Shown here piece after piece: positions 16,043 to 25,300 of a DNA stretch of 64,000 nucleotides. Source of the stretch: Notoacmeibacter sp. (GTDB lineage Bacteria; Pseudomonadota; Alphaproteobacteria; Rhizobiales; Rhizobiaceae); the NCBI GenBank assembly GCA_019912385.1, contig JAIOIW010000126.1, forward strand, positions 21,254 to 85,253, read 5' to 3'. The stretch's first letter is position 1; each line of letters begins with the position of its first letter. A program made the position numbers and the translations under genes. Under the pieces are notes generated by a model. It made no database searches. It saw nothing but the letters and a program-made list of their open reading frames with translations, and was not told the DNA's origin.

Positions 16043-19000
16043 GCGGTCCTCCGGTTCCAGTCGAGAAGATTGCCTGGCGACAGCCGCAGCGACCGCCAGG
16101 CAAACCCGGCCGCAATCAGTGCGAGCGGGATCAGCGCGTAGTATTGTGGCGGGGCGGGGGAGGCGGCTTTGGCTTCCTCGCGCAGTTCCTGGCCGGTGAC
16201 CACTTCGGTCTCGCCCTGGGGCGGCGTGTCCTGCGCGGACCCTGCCGCGTCCTTGGCTGGGGCTTCGGCCTGCGCCTGGGCAGGGAGTACCGCCGCCAGG
16301 CCGAAGCCCGCCAGCTTGTCGACCAGGAAGGCGTTGAAGGCGGCATTGTCGCTCTTGACCGTATGGCGCGCAGCGATGTCGGCATAGGTTTCGACAAGCG
16401 CGCGCAGGCTCTCCTCGCCGGCCTGCCAATAGCCCTTGCGGATCGCCTCGATCATGCGTTCGGCGATCTGCGCCATGGCCTCGGGATTGGTCTTTTCGAA
16501 CCACTCCCTGACGCCCAGCTCGTAGCGGTCCTCGACATAGACGGCGAGAAACTCCTGCCACTGGTCGTCGCGCACCACGTTGCGGTCCATCGCCTGCCAG
16601 CCCCAGAAATTGTTGACCGTCTTGAGGAGCGCAAGCGTGCCGGCATAGCCCTCGTCCTTCATCTCCGCCACCCAGCGCGGATGCTGGTAGACGGCGCGCA
16701 ACTCGCCCGCCATGAAGGCCTCGGCGGTTTGCAGGCGCGTCCGGTTGGGGTCGCGCATGTTCGAGATGTAGAGTTGCGGGCTCTCGCCGTCGATGTGCCG
16801 GATGGCCAGCGACAGGCCGCCGAGATATTCGAACGGATGGTCGGTATCGAGCATGCCGCGCAGGTTGGAGGAGCGCGAGAAAACGGCCGCGTCGGTGCCC
16901 GCGAGCTGTTCGGCATAGGCATTCACGTTGCCCGGTTTGCCGTCGCCCGCCCGCTGGCTCCACAGGCTTTCGTCCGGCCCGTAGCCCCATGACATGCGCA
17001 TCAGGTAGCCATTGGCCAGTTGCCCGTCATTCTCATCCCACTCGCCGCTTTTCAGCGTGGCGTCGGGCAGGCCGGTGCCGTAATTGCCGCTCTCGTTGCC
17101 GAAGATGCGGGTGAGCGCAAATGCGTCTGCCCATCCGTCTTCGACGCCTTTCGCGCGCAGCGCATCGGCAATGCGGGCGGTGTTGGCCCGCAGCGGGTTG
17201 GTTTCGGCTGGTTCGTCGAGCGCGTTCACCGCGACGACGGCCTGGTTGAGCAGTTTCATCACGTTGGGAAACTGATCGCGGTAAAGGCCCGTGATTGAAA
17301 TGACCGGATCGACGCGGGGCCGGCCCAACTGGGCGGTGGGAATGACCTCGACGCCGGTCACGCGACCGCCTTCGTCCCAGACCGGGCGCACGCCCATCGC
17401 CACCATGATCTGCGCTTCGAGCAGACCCAGATGGCGCATGGTCTCCGTGCTCCACAGCGAGAAGGCGAGCTTCTTTGGCGCAGCGCCGTGTTTTTGCGCA
17501 TGGGTGGCGATCAGCTCTTCCATGGAGCTTGCCGCAGCCCGGTAGGCATTCCGCGTCGGAACGCGGGAGGGATCGAAGCCATAGACGTTGCGCCCTGTCG
17601 GAAGCGCATCCGGGTTGCGGATCGGGTCGCCGCCATAGGAAGGATCGATCCAGCCGCTCGACAATCCGGTCAGCACTGCGCGGGTCTCACCTCCGGCATA
17701 CAGCATGTCGCGATATTTCCGGCCCTTCTCGACCCATTCGGCGAGGGCGGGATCGGCCGGCCGGTCGCCGAGGACGTGGTCGAGCACGAAACGCATCGGA
17801 ACCGTGGAGGCGAGCGTCTTGTGGTCGGCGCGGAAGATTTCGCCCGGATCCACTCCCAGTGCATCGTAGAAAGGCTGCCCCATCATTTGCATGATGTTGG
17901 CGGCGAGATGCTCCGGCTCGTCCGGTCCCTCGCCGAAGGTGTGCAGGCCGAGCGGCTGCATCGCCGATCCCATGTCTTCGAGCAGCGTCTCGAGGTTGCG
18001 CGCATGCGCGTCGAAATCCGCCTCGAGTGCGCCTTCGGAAAGGCCAAGGTCGCGGTCGAGATGCATTTCGGTCGCCTTCGCCGCGATGTCGTGGCGAAGC
18101 TGTTCGCGCGCCGGTCCCTCGACAACGGTGTGGTACTCGCGAAACAGATCGTTGACGGCGGCAAGGTCCGGCGACAGCCCCGCCGGCGCAAAAGCAGGCG
18201 TCTGGTGGCTCGCGATCACGCCGCGTCCACGGCGTTTGACGTGGATGGCTTCGCCGATATTGTCGACGATATAGGGGTAGAGAATGGGGATGTCGCCGGC
18301 CAGCAATTGCGGGTCGTCATGGGCCCAGAGCCCGCGCTCCTTGCCAGGCGTCCATTCCTGCGAGCCGTGGGTGCCGAAATGGACCAGCGCATCCGCGTTC
18401 ATGCGCAGCCACAGATAGGCGGCGAGGTAGGGGTGATTGACGGGCACTTTGTCGTCATGGAACAGGTCGCGCTCCATGTCTTCCATGCCCTCCATGGGGA
18501 TCGGGCCGCGGGTGGGTTGCGGCAGAATGGTGAGCTTGCCGGATTGCAGGCGCGGGATGATGAAGCCCAGTCTGCCATCCTTCATGGTCAGCCACTGGCT
18601 TTGCTCCGGCCGACCCCAATAGTCCTCGATCCGTTTGCGCACCTCCTCGGGCAGGGATCCGAACCAGTCGCGGTAGTCCTGCATGGGCAGGAAGGCCCAG
18701 TCGGCGCCGCGTACCAGCTCGGTCATCGCCTCGGCGCGGTAGCGGGGCGCCACCATCCCGCGGGCACGGTCGATGATCTCCTCTTCGTCGAGCGCGCCGA
18801 TGTCGTATCCGATGTCACGCATCGCCGCGGCGAGCTTCAGCATCGAGCGCGGCAGGTTGAGATTGGAGCCGCCCATGTTGGTCTCGCCGGCGGGCGTGTT
18901 CCAGTAGACCATGGCAACGCGCTTGTCCGCGTTCGCCGTGTGGCGCAGCTTTGCAAGCCGCATCGCCTTTGAGAGCACGAGTTCAAGCTGCTCCGGCATG

Positions 19001-20280
19001 GGGACGATCTCACCGTCATCATTGGCGGAAAGCAGGACCGGGTCCTGCATGCCGATATATTCCGAAGTGGTGAGGGTGAAGGGCAACGAGAACGCATTGA
19101 TGCCCGCCCGGTCTGCCTTGTAGGCTGCGCTGTCGCCTTCGCGGTAGTTCATGATGTGAATGACGGGAATGCCCATCGACTGGTGCCATGCCTTGCGCGC
19201 ATCGGGATTGCTGCCGATGAAGGTGTTGACGAACAGGACATCCGGCAGCGGCCGGCCGTCGAGCGTGACCAGCGGTTCGGGCTCGACCACGCCAGAGTCC
19301 GCCCTGGGATTGGGGAACGGGCTCGCCGCATCGTCCGTAGTTCCCGCCGCATCCCGGCGCGCCCTTCCGCTGCCTGTGGAATCGGTGTCGGGCCTGGCTG
19401 TCCCGGCGTCGCGCGGCTTGCCGCCGTCGCTTTCGGGGCGCCCGGCTCCGTCTGCCGATCTGGCGCGGGCGACGCGTGAGGAACGGTAGAAGACCAGCGG
19501 TATTGCACCCTTTGCCTCGATGCCGGCGACGATATCGTCCAGCATCCGGGTCTGGCCGTCGGATATGTAGGAGGAGGACGTCTCCATGCCGATAACGGGC
19601 TTGTCTTCCGCTTGCCCGCCCGATCTGCTTTGCCACCAGGCGAGATACGCCGGGAGGTCGGCGAAGATCCCGTCCGCGTCCGGGTGGTAAATGCCGCCAT
19701 TGGGCAGTTCGACCGGTCGCGGCACGACCGAGACGTCGCCGCCTCCGATCAGTGCGACGAGATAGCTCGCCAGGTTGCGGTGATTGCTGCGCGTTCCGCC
19801 GACATAGTACCCGAAGATGCGTTCGGCGGTATCGCTGGAAAGGCCCGCCGGGGCGAGACGCGACGCGCGATTCATCACAGAGACGCGCAGTACGGGCAGT
19901 CCGGAGGCGCGCACGGCTTCTCCGGCTCCAGCTTCCACGGCGGCGATATCGCTGTCGCGCGGTGCGTCGATGAGTACGATATCCGCCCCCTCCAGCACGC
20001 GGGCGATCTCTGCCGGACCGGCTGCGTCGACATGAATCCAGCCGAACGCGAGGTCACGCTCCGCCGCTGCATCGGCAAGCAGGCGGAACTTGGCGTCGAG
20101 CACGAAGGAGGTACTCAGGATGGCGAGCTTGGGTTTCTCGGGCGTTGCCTGTGCCTGCGGGGCGAAAGCCCCGCAGGCGATAAGCAATCCGGCCAAGAAT
20201 ACGCGCAAAGGCACGCCGGCAGCAGCAGTCGTCGCCCGCCGCGGCCGCAGGCAATCGAAGATCAAGTGCATCGTTTTCAT
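16039..20280 (-). CDS. Exported, membrane-anchored CobN-like chelatase (HmuS-like)
   Basis: I start at ATG 20280, which follows GAGGGTGA and begins a signal peptide (VFLAGLLIACGAFAPQAQA); the longer frame to 20367 would overlap the receptor gene. The 1413-residue product is a CobN/BchH-family protein. It has an N-terminal domain (LAILSTSFVLDAKFRLLA), a core with HFGTHGSQEWTPGKERGLW (CobN has a very similar HGxxEWLPGK) and YPYIVDNIGEAIHVKRRG, a conserved C-terminal part (TRIFGNESGNYGTGLPDA), then a Pro/Glu-rich linker and one terminal membrane span (YYALIPLALIAAGFAW) with a positive tail. The signal peptide and tail anchor place the catalytic body in the periplasm, unlike cytosolic B12-synthesis CobN, and no CobS or CobT is nearby. 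Removal of metal from haem, or a corrin/porphyrin-related function, is the likely role (inference from HmuS). Confidence 0.85.
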   Translation of the reverse strand: MKTMHLIFDCLRPRRATTAAAGVPLRVFLAGLLIACGAFAPQAQATPEKPKLAILSTSFVLDAKFRLLADAAAERDLAFGWIHVDAAGPAEIARVLEGADIVLIDAPRDSDIAAVEAGAGEAVRASGLPVLRVSVMNRASRLAPAGLSSDTAERIFGYYVGGTRSNHRNLASYLVALIGGGDVSVVPRPVELPNGGIYHPDADGIFADLPAYLAWWQSRSGGQAEDKPVIGMETSSSYISDGQTRMLDDIVAGIEAKGAIPLVFYRSSRVARARSADGAGRPESDGGKPRDAGTARPDTDSTGSGRARRDAAGTTDDAASPFPNPRADSGVVEPEPLVTLDGRPLPDVLFVNTFIGSNPDARKAWHQSMGIPVIHIMNYREGDSAAYKADRAGINAFSLPFTLTTSEYIGMQDPVLLSANDDGEIVPMPEQLELVLSKAMRLAKLRHTANADKRVAMVYWNTPAGETNMGGSNLNLPRSMLKLAAAMRDIGYDIGALDEEEIIDRARGMVAPRYRAEAMTELVRGADWAFLPMQDYRDWFGSLPEEVRKRIEDYWGRPEQSQWLTMKDGRLGFIIPRLQSGKLTILPQPTRGPIPMEGMEDMERDLFHDDKVPVNHPYLAAYLWLRMNADALVHFGTHGSQEWTPGKERGLWAHDDPQLLAGDIPILYPYIVDNIGEAIHVKRRGRGVIASHQTPAFAPAGLSPDLAAVNDLFREYHTVVEGPAREQLRHDIAAKATEMHLDRDLGLSEGALEADFDAHARNLETLLEDMGSAMQPLGLHTFGEGPDEPEHLAANIMQMMGQPFYDALGVDPGEIFRADHKTLASTVPMRFVLDHVLGDRPADPALAEWVEKGRKYRDMLYAGGETRAVLTGLSSGWIDPSYGGDPIRNPDALPTGRNVYGFDPSRVPTRNAYRAAASSMEELIATHAQKHGAAPKKLAFSLWSTETMRHLGLLEAQIMVAMGVRPVWDEGGRVTGVEVIPTAQLGRPRVDPVISITGLYRDQFPNVMKLLNQAVVAVNALDEPAETNPLRANTARIADALRAKGVEDGWADAFALTRIFGNESGNYGTGLPDATLKSGEWDENDGQLANGYLMRMSWGYGPDESLWSQRAGDGKPGNVNAYAEQLAGTDAAVFSRSSNLRGMLDTDHPFEYLGGLSLAIRHIDGESPQLYISNMRDPNRTRLQTAEAFMAGELRAVYQHPRWVAEMKDEGYAGTLALLKTVNNFWGWQAMDRNVVRDDQWQEFLAVYVEDRYELGVREWFEKTNPEAMAQIAERMIEAIRKGYWQAGEESLRALVETYADIAARHTVKSDNAAFNAFLVDKLAGFGLAAVLPAQAQAEAPAKDAAGSAQDTPPQGETEVVTGQELREEAKAASPAPPQYYALIPLALIAAGFAWRSLRLSPGNLLDWNRRTA

Positions 20281-20290
20281 CGCGTCACCC

Positions 20291-22633
20291 TCAGAACTTG
20301 AACGACAATCCGCCCCGGAACGTTCGCGCTTCGTAGCCTTCGCTATATCCGCGGACCGGGATGGCATCGTTGGTTGCCGAAACGCGCTTGGCGTATTTGG
20401 CGTCGAAGAGGTTCTGGACTTCGCCCCACAGCACGGCCGTCTCGTTGAACCGGTACTGGGTACGCAGGTTCACGAGCACGGGGCGCTGGTAGCTGTTGGT
20501 GTTCGTCTCGTTGGTGAAGTAGGACGAGATCGCATCGATTTCGGTCTCGATGGTCCATTGCGGCAGGAAATTGAACTTGGCACGCAGGTTCAGATGATGC
20601 TCGGGGCTGGCCGGTGCGACCATTCCCGAGTAGTCGCCGGCGGTCGTGACGAAGCTGAGGAACCTGTTGCGCGCATAAGTGTGGGCCACGTCGAAACGAA
20701 GCCAGTCGTTCACGCGCCAATACACGCTGCTCTCGACGCCCTGGTACCGGACCTTGCCGGCAGCCGCCGGATAGGTGCCGGTCGGATCGTCCGGGCAAAG
20801 AACGGCATTCCCACCGCAGGCGACGTCGATCGACTGCCCGGTGATTGTCGAATGATAATAGCCGACATCATAGCCGAACCGGCCGTCGAGAAACTCGCCG
20901 CGAAGACCGGCCGAGAATGTCCAGGAGCGCTCGGGCGGGAGCGGCTTTGCATTCGCCGACGTGATTGTGTCGCTCGTCGAGGGAACGAAGAAACCCTGCG
21001 CGGCCGATGCCCAGAAAAGATGGTTGGGCTGGTGTTCCCAGGTCAGGCCCGCCTTGTTCACGAGATCCGAATAATGCTTGGATCCATCAGCATTCGTTGT
21101 TGGAGACCGGTCGTCGACGGTCAGCCAATAGTTTTCCCAACGGGTTCCAAGGGTGAAGCGCAGTTTGTCGACCGGCGTGAATTCGTACTGCGCGAAAGGC
21201 GCTGCCGTGAATTCGTCGATCGTGTACGCGCTCGCCAGTGCGCCTCTCGTGAAGTCCCTGCGAGCGTAGGCATCGTCCTTCTTGGTTGCCTTGAACGCAT
21301 CGACGCCGATGTTCAGCCGACCGTCCATCGTGTCGAAATCACGGGTATGCAGAGCGCGGAACGAGTGGTCATTGTTGTCGACCTCGACCTCGCGCAATGA
21401 AGCGATGCGTGAGCTACAGCCCGAAGGGCAGGCGTCGATACCCTGCGCGTTCTGGAAGCCATAGGCGAGTTCAAGGGTCGACGCGTCCTCGAAGCGATGT
21501 TTGAGGCCGAGGGTGAATGTGGCGAACCGCGTATCCTCGTACAGGTTGTTGTATTGCGCCTGGCGCCAGTTGGCATCGAATTGCGCCTGGGTGAGCTTTC
21601 CGGCATGTTCCTGGTACAGGTCCAGCCATTCGAACCGGGCGGTCACCTCGGTATTGTCGCTCGGGGTCCAGACCAGTTTGCCGCTTGCGGCCTTCTTTCT
21701 GGTGCTCGTCCGTTCACGCCACCCGTCGTCACTCAGGGCGTTCGCGCTGAAGGAATAGCCAAGTGATCCGTCGCTGTTGACCGGTCCGGCTGCGTTCAGC
21801 CCGAAACGGGCGAAGCCGTAGCTGCCGCCTTCGCCGAATACCCTGACCTGGTTGGTTTTTGGTGGTTTGCGGGAAATGACGTTTATCGTTCCCCCGACCG
21901 CCTTGGATGAATACAGGACCGATGCGGGACCGCGCGTGATCTCGACCGCCTCCACATCCCACAGATTGACCTCGTCCAGGAAGCCGAACTTCCCCAATGT
22001 CTGCGACCTGACGGAGAAACCGTCCATCAGGTTGTTCGTATAGCCCTTTCCTCCGGTCGGAATGCGAAGGTTTCGGATCATGGACACGCCCGGCACGCGG
22101 CGCAGGATGTCGTTCTCCGCGTCGGATGACCGAACGAGTTCAAGCTCCTCCGACGAAATGGATGTGCCGTTCAGGGGCGTATCGACGCTCAAACGGCCGA
22201 TCGTCGTCCGCTCCTGGACACGCCCGGGCCGCCGCGCAAACCGGCTGTCCGCGTTCTTCGCCGCGCCGTTCCCGGCTTCGGCATTGTCGGCAACCGTGGT
22301 ATCGACGGCAGGCGCCGGAGCGGCGGCAAGCTTCGGCCGGGGCTTCTTCGTCTTTGTCGTCTTCTCTGCTGCGGGCGCCTCGGCGCTGACCTCGATCTTG
22401 CGGACCTCCAGCTCGTCTCCCGTCTCATCGGGTGGAACCGCGGGCGCGATTTCCTCGCAGCCCGCTCCGGTTTCCGGATTGCACACCACGGATTGCGCAG
22501 TCTGCGCCTGGAGCGGCCCTGCAAGAGCCATTGCGAGGATCGTGCCGCCCATAAGGATGGCGACGGTTCTGGCGCTGCGCCGTGAATAGGGCAGCACAGG
22601 CTTCGCCACGAAGGGCGCTTGTCGAGATTGCAT
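20291..22633 (-). CDS. TonB-dependent outer-membrane receptor
   Basis: The 780-residue protein has a signal peptide (residues about 22-44, ending PLQAQ) and an Ala/Lys-rich region with a possible TonB box (LEVRKIEVSAE). A plug domain follows (about 135-265; ILRRVPGVSMIRNLRIPTGG and EAVEITRGPASVLYSSKAVGG). The 22-strand-type barrel carries aromatic pairs and a terminal phenylalanine (RGGLSFKF). It would import a large chelate through the outer membrane, powered by the TonB-ExbB-ExbD encoded downstream. Immediate linkage (10 bp) to the CobN-like protein suggests a tetrapyrrole or corrinoid ligand. I could not find a clear haem-receptor FRAP/NPNL motif. Confidence 0.9.
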   Translation of the reverse strand: MQSRQAPFVAKPVLPYSRRSARTVAILMGGTILAMALAGPLQAQTAQSVVCNPETGAGCEEIAPAVPPDETGDELEVRKIEVSAEAPAAEKTTKTKKPRPKLAAAPAPAVDTTVADNAEAGNGAAKNADSRFARRPGRVQERTTIGRLSVDTPLNGTSISSEELELVRSSDAENDILRRVPGVSMIRNLRIPTGGKGYTNNLMDGFSVRSQTLGKFGFLDEVNLWDVEAVEITRGPASVLYSSKAVGGTINVISRKPPKTNQVRVFGEGGSYGFARFGLNAAGPVNSDGSLGYSFSANALSDDGWRERTSTRKKAASGKLVWTPSDNTEVTARFEWLDLYQEHAGKLTQAQFDANWRQAQYNNLYEDTRFATFTLGLKHRFEDASTLELAYGFQNAQGIDACPSGCSSRIASLREVEVDNNDHSFRALHTRDFDTMDGRLNIGVDAFKATKKDDAYARRDFTRGALASAYTIDEFTAAPFAQYEFTPVDKLRFTLGTRWENYWLTVDDRSPTTNADGSKHYSDLVNKAGLTWEHQPNHLFWASAAQGFFVPSTSDTITSANAKPLPPERSWTFSAGLRGEFLDGRFGYDVGYYHSTITGQSIDVACGGNAVLCPDDPTGTYPAAAGKVRYQGVESSVYWRVNDWLRFDVAHTYARNRFLSFVTTAGDYSGMVAPASPEHHLNLRAKFNFLPQWTIETEIDAISSYFTNETNTNSYQRPVLVNLRTQYRFNETAVLWGEVQNLFDAKYAKRVSATNDAIPVRGYSEGYEARTFRGGLSFKF

Positions 22634-22721
22634 GTCGGGATTCCCCCAGAAAACCTGATGTCAAAGCGCATAGGCAGTGCGGTCGGTGAGACCGGCTAGC
22701 CAATGGTCGCGATTGTGTTGA

Positions 22722-23099
22722 TCAGGCTTGAGTTGGGGGTGCGCGTGCCGCGTTGATCGCGAGGATTTCGACTTTTGTCGGCCGTTCCTCGGAAAAGATA
22801 TGCGCGATTCTTGTAAATTCCGGCGCGATATCGCCAATGGCGGGGATCGATTCGGCAAGAATGCTGACCGAGCTGAGGGAGAACGGACAGGCGACGTCCC
22901 TGGAATGCTCTGTCTGGCCACCGCCATTGTTTTCGGCCGGACGGCCCTCGGCATCGACAGTGATGGTCTCGAAGCCGTTTTCGGTACAGATGACGACTTC
23001 GAAAGAGCCCGATGCGTCAGCCTGGAGCATGTACCCGCTGGGCACGAAAGCGCGGACCAGCAAGGCCAGCAGCGTAAACGTGTACAGCAATGGACGCAT
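22722..23099 (-). CDS. Small exported protein resembling DUF2946
   Basis: This 125-residue protein begins MRPLLYTFTLLALLVRAFVPSGYML. That is a hydrophobic leader followed by the R-A-x-V-P-x-G-Y-M pattern I associate with DUF2946-like proteins found beside TonB-dependent metal receptors. Downstream are VVICTENG and a second Cys in DVACPFSL, so two cysteines are exported. It is the first gene of the TonB/CobN operon, 88 bp ahead of the receptor. Function unknown; a periplasmic metal or haem accessory role is plausible. Family assignment is from the leader pattern only. Confidence 0.6.
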   Translation of the reverse strand: MRPLLYTFTLLALLVRAFVPSGYMLQADASGSFEVVICTENGFETITVDAEGRPAENNGGGQTEHSRDVACPFSLSSVSILAESIPAIGDIAPEFTRIAHIFSEERPTKVEILAINAARAPPTQA

Positions 23100-23500
23100 G
23101 ACAAACCCGCTAAGAATACCCCGCTCCGATATCGGTATGAAACCGGTATTCGGAGCCTCCCGGCCCGAATGCGATTATTAGGCCGTCGAGTTGCCTGTCA
23201 AGTTGACGGCATGCGGCACTTCAGCCGAGTTTGGAGGTTGCCGCGTGTGTGTTCGCCCATCCGGCCGGACGAATTGGCGGCGGCAGCCGGGTAGGGAAAC
23301 AACGCCCGCGCAGTAACCAAAGGCAAGCCGGAACCAGGCCTTGGCGAGCAGCGCAGGCCGGGAGTTCCGGACTGCGGAGAAGCGTGCGTACCGGGTTGCC
23401 CCATCGTCGTGAGCGGGCGCCTTTTCCTTCGACCGTGCTTGTGGCATGTCGGGTACGCATGAAACCGCCCCGATGGCGCCTGATGGGAGAGGCCGAGCGA
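23100..23500. promoter_or_regulatory. Divergent promoter region of the CobN/TonB operon and the acyl-CoA dehydrogenase gene
   Basis: This stretch of 401 bp has no gene. On the minus strand TTGACA (23199-23194) is followed 15-18 bp later by TAATAATC, the best candidate promoter for the receptor operon. Its leader contains repeated ATACCG units and a TCCGA...TCGGA inverted repeat (about 23123-23156). I looked for a cobalamin riboswitch (B12 box and conserved core) and did not find one. I also saw no clear Irr or RirA box. The right part is open in the dehydrogenase frame but looks non-coding. Confidence 0.5.
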
Positions 23501-25300
23501 ATGTCGATGATCGTCAACCGCCGCGATTTGGACTTCCTTCTGTACGAGGTGCTCGATCTGGAAAGCCTGCTGCGGACGCCGCGCTACAGCGACTATGACC
23601 GCGAGGCGGTCGGCGCCATCCTGGACACCGCCCAGCAGATAGCCGAAGACAAGTACCTTCCCTGCGCCACCCTGCTGGACGCCAACGAACCGGCATTCGA
23701 CGGCAGGACGGTCACGATCATCCCCGAGGTTTCGCAGGCGCTGGGCGCCTATCGCGCGGCCGGCTTCTTCGGCGCGTCCTTCGATACAGAACTCGGTGGG
23801 CTGCAGATGCCCTATCTGGTGTCGACCCTGATGGGCGGCATGTTTTCGGCCGCCAACGGCGGCATTTCCGGTTATCCGTTCCTCACCATCGGCGCGGCAA
23901 ACATGCTGAACGCCTTCGGCAGCGACGAGCAGAAGGCGCGCTTCCTGCCGCCGATGATCGAGGGCCGCTGGTTCGGCACCATGTGCCTGTCGGAACCGCA
24001 GGCCGGTTCTTCGCTGTCCGATATCCGGACAAAGGCCGAACTCTCCGCCGACGGGCACTATTTGATCTCCGGCAACAAGATGTGGATTTCCGGCGGCGAG
24101 CAGGAACTTTCCGAAAACATCGTCCACATGGTGCTGGCCAGGATACCCGGCGGGCCGGCAGGCGTGAAGGGCATCTCGTTGTTCATCGTGCCGAAATACC
24201 GGGTCAACGCCGACGGGACGCCGGGCGAACGGAACAACGTCGTGCTGGCCGGCCTGAACCACAAGATGGGCCATCGCGGCACGACCAACACATTGCTCAA
24301 TTTCGGCGAGGGCGGCGAATGCCACGGGCACCTCGTCGGCGAGCCCCACCAGGGGCTCAAATACATGTTCCACATGATGAACGAGGCGCGCATCGGCGTC
24401 GGCCATGGCGCGGTGATGAGCGGGCTCGCCGGCTACCTCTACTCGCTCGACTACGCACGCAACCGCCCGCAGGGACGCCACCCGCACGACAAGGACCCGA
24501 ACTCCGCGCAGGTGATGATCGTCGAACATGCCGATATCCGCCGCCTGCTGATGGCGCAAAAGGCCTATGTGGAGGGGGCCTTGGGCCTGATCGCCTGCTG
24601 CGCTTTCCTGATCGACCGCCAGAAGGTGAGCACGGACGAGGCGGAGCAGGGTCGCCTGGCGTTGCTGCTCGACATCCTGACGCCCGTCGCCAAGTCCTGG
24701 CCGTCGGAATTCTGCCTGGAGGCCAACAAGCACGCGATCCAGATCCTCGGCGGCTATGGCTACACGCGCGACTATCCCGTCGAGCGCTTCTATCGCGACA
24801 ACCGCCTCAACCCCATCCACGAGGGTACGCACGCCATACACGGCCTCGACCTTCTGGGGCGCAAGGTTCGCATGGCCGGCGGCGCGGCGCTCAAGGTGCT
24901 TGTCGCGGAAATCGAGGCCACCATCGCCGAGGCCCGCGGCCAAACCGGACTGAACGGATACGCAGAAGAACTGTCGCAAGCGCTGGGGGCACTGGACGAG
25001 GCGACGCGCGCCGTGCTCGCCTGCGGCGACCTCAACCTCGCCCTTGCCAATGCCACGCCATATCTCGATGCGTTCGGTCACGTCGTCATCGCGTGGATGT
25101 GGCTGTGCCAGGCGATCGCCGCAATGCGGGCGCGTGAGGGAGCGAACGAAGGCGACGTAGATTTCTATGACGGCAAGCTTGCCGCCTGCCGCTTCTTCTT
25201 TCGCTACGAACTGCCCAAGGTCCACACCCAGTTCCGGCTTGTCGGAAGCCTGGATGACACCTGCCTGGCCACCAGGCCGGAAATCTTTGTCGGGCACTGA
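23501..25300 (+). CDS. Acyl-CoA dehydrogenase, DmdC-like long form
   Basis: ATG 23501 has GGGAGAGG 8 bp upstream; the frame is open to 23231 but without family-like sequence. The 599-residue protein is a long acyl-CoA dehydrogenase with the N-terminal helical domain, the FAD segment MCLSEPQAGSSLSDIRTKA, GTHAI with the catalytic Glu in NPIHEGT, and the C-terminal extension found in DmdC (3-methylmercaptopropionyl-CoA dehydrogenase) and related proteins. It introduces a trans-2,3 double bond into an acyl-CoA and passes electrons to ETF. No other dmd genes are nearby, so the substrate is open; a medium- or short-chain acyl-CoA is as likely as the DMSP intermediate. Confidence 0.85.
   Translation: MSMIVNRRDLDFLLYEVLDLESLLRTPRYSDYDREAVGAILDTAQQIAEDKYLPCATLLDANEPAFDGRTVTIIPEVSQALGAYRAAGFFGASFDTELGGLQMPYLVSTLMGGMFSAANGGISGYPFLTIGAANMLNAFGSDEQKARFLPPMIEGRWFGTMCLSEPQAGSSLSDIRTKAELSADGHYLISGNKMWISGGEQELSENIVHMVLARIPGGPAGVKGISLFIVPKYRVNADGTPGERNNVVLAGLNHKMGHRGTTNTLLNFGEGGECHGHLVGEPHQGLKYMFHMMNEARIGVGHGAVMSGLAGYLYSLDYARNRPQGRHPHDKDPNSAQVMIVEHADIRRLLMAQKAYVEGALGLIACCAFLIDRQKVSTDEAEQGRLALLLDILTPVAKSWPSEFCLEANKHAIQILGGYGYTRDYPVERFYRDNRLNPIHEGTHAIHGLDLLGRKVRMAGGAALKVLVAEIEATIAEARGQTGLNGYAEELSQALGALDEATRAVLACGDLNLALANATPYLDAFGHVVIAWMWLCQAIAAMRAREGANEGDVDFYDGKLAACRFFFRYELPKVHTQFRLVGSLDDTCLATRPEIFVGH

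Noticed and set aside
17431..18972. Plus-strand frame of 513 codons inside the CobN-like gene
   Set aside because: Antisense shadow of a high-GC gene; Arg/His-rich, no ribosome-binding site, no recognisable motif.
20281..20367. Earlier start for the CobN-like protein at 20367
   Set aside because: It would overlap the receptor gene by 77 bp and push the signal peptide 29 residues inward; ATG 20280 has a good ribosome-binding site.
20090..21400. Plus-strand frame of 436 codons across the CobN-like start and receptor end
   Set aside because: Spans the junction of two well-supported minus-strand genes and has no protein-like pattern.
23100..23460. Cobalamin riboswitch before the TonB/CobN operon
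   Set aside because: CobN plus TonB receptor made this likely, but neither the B12 box nor the conserved core could be found on the minus strand leader.
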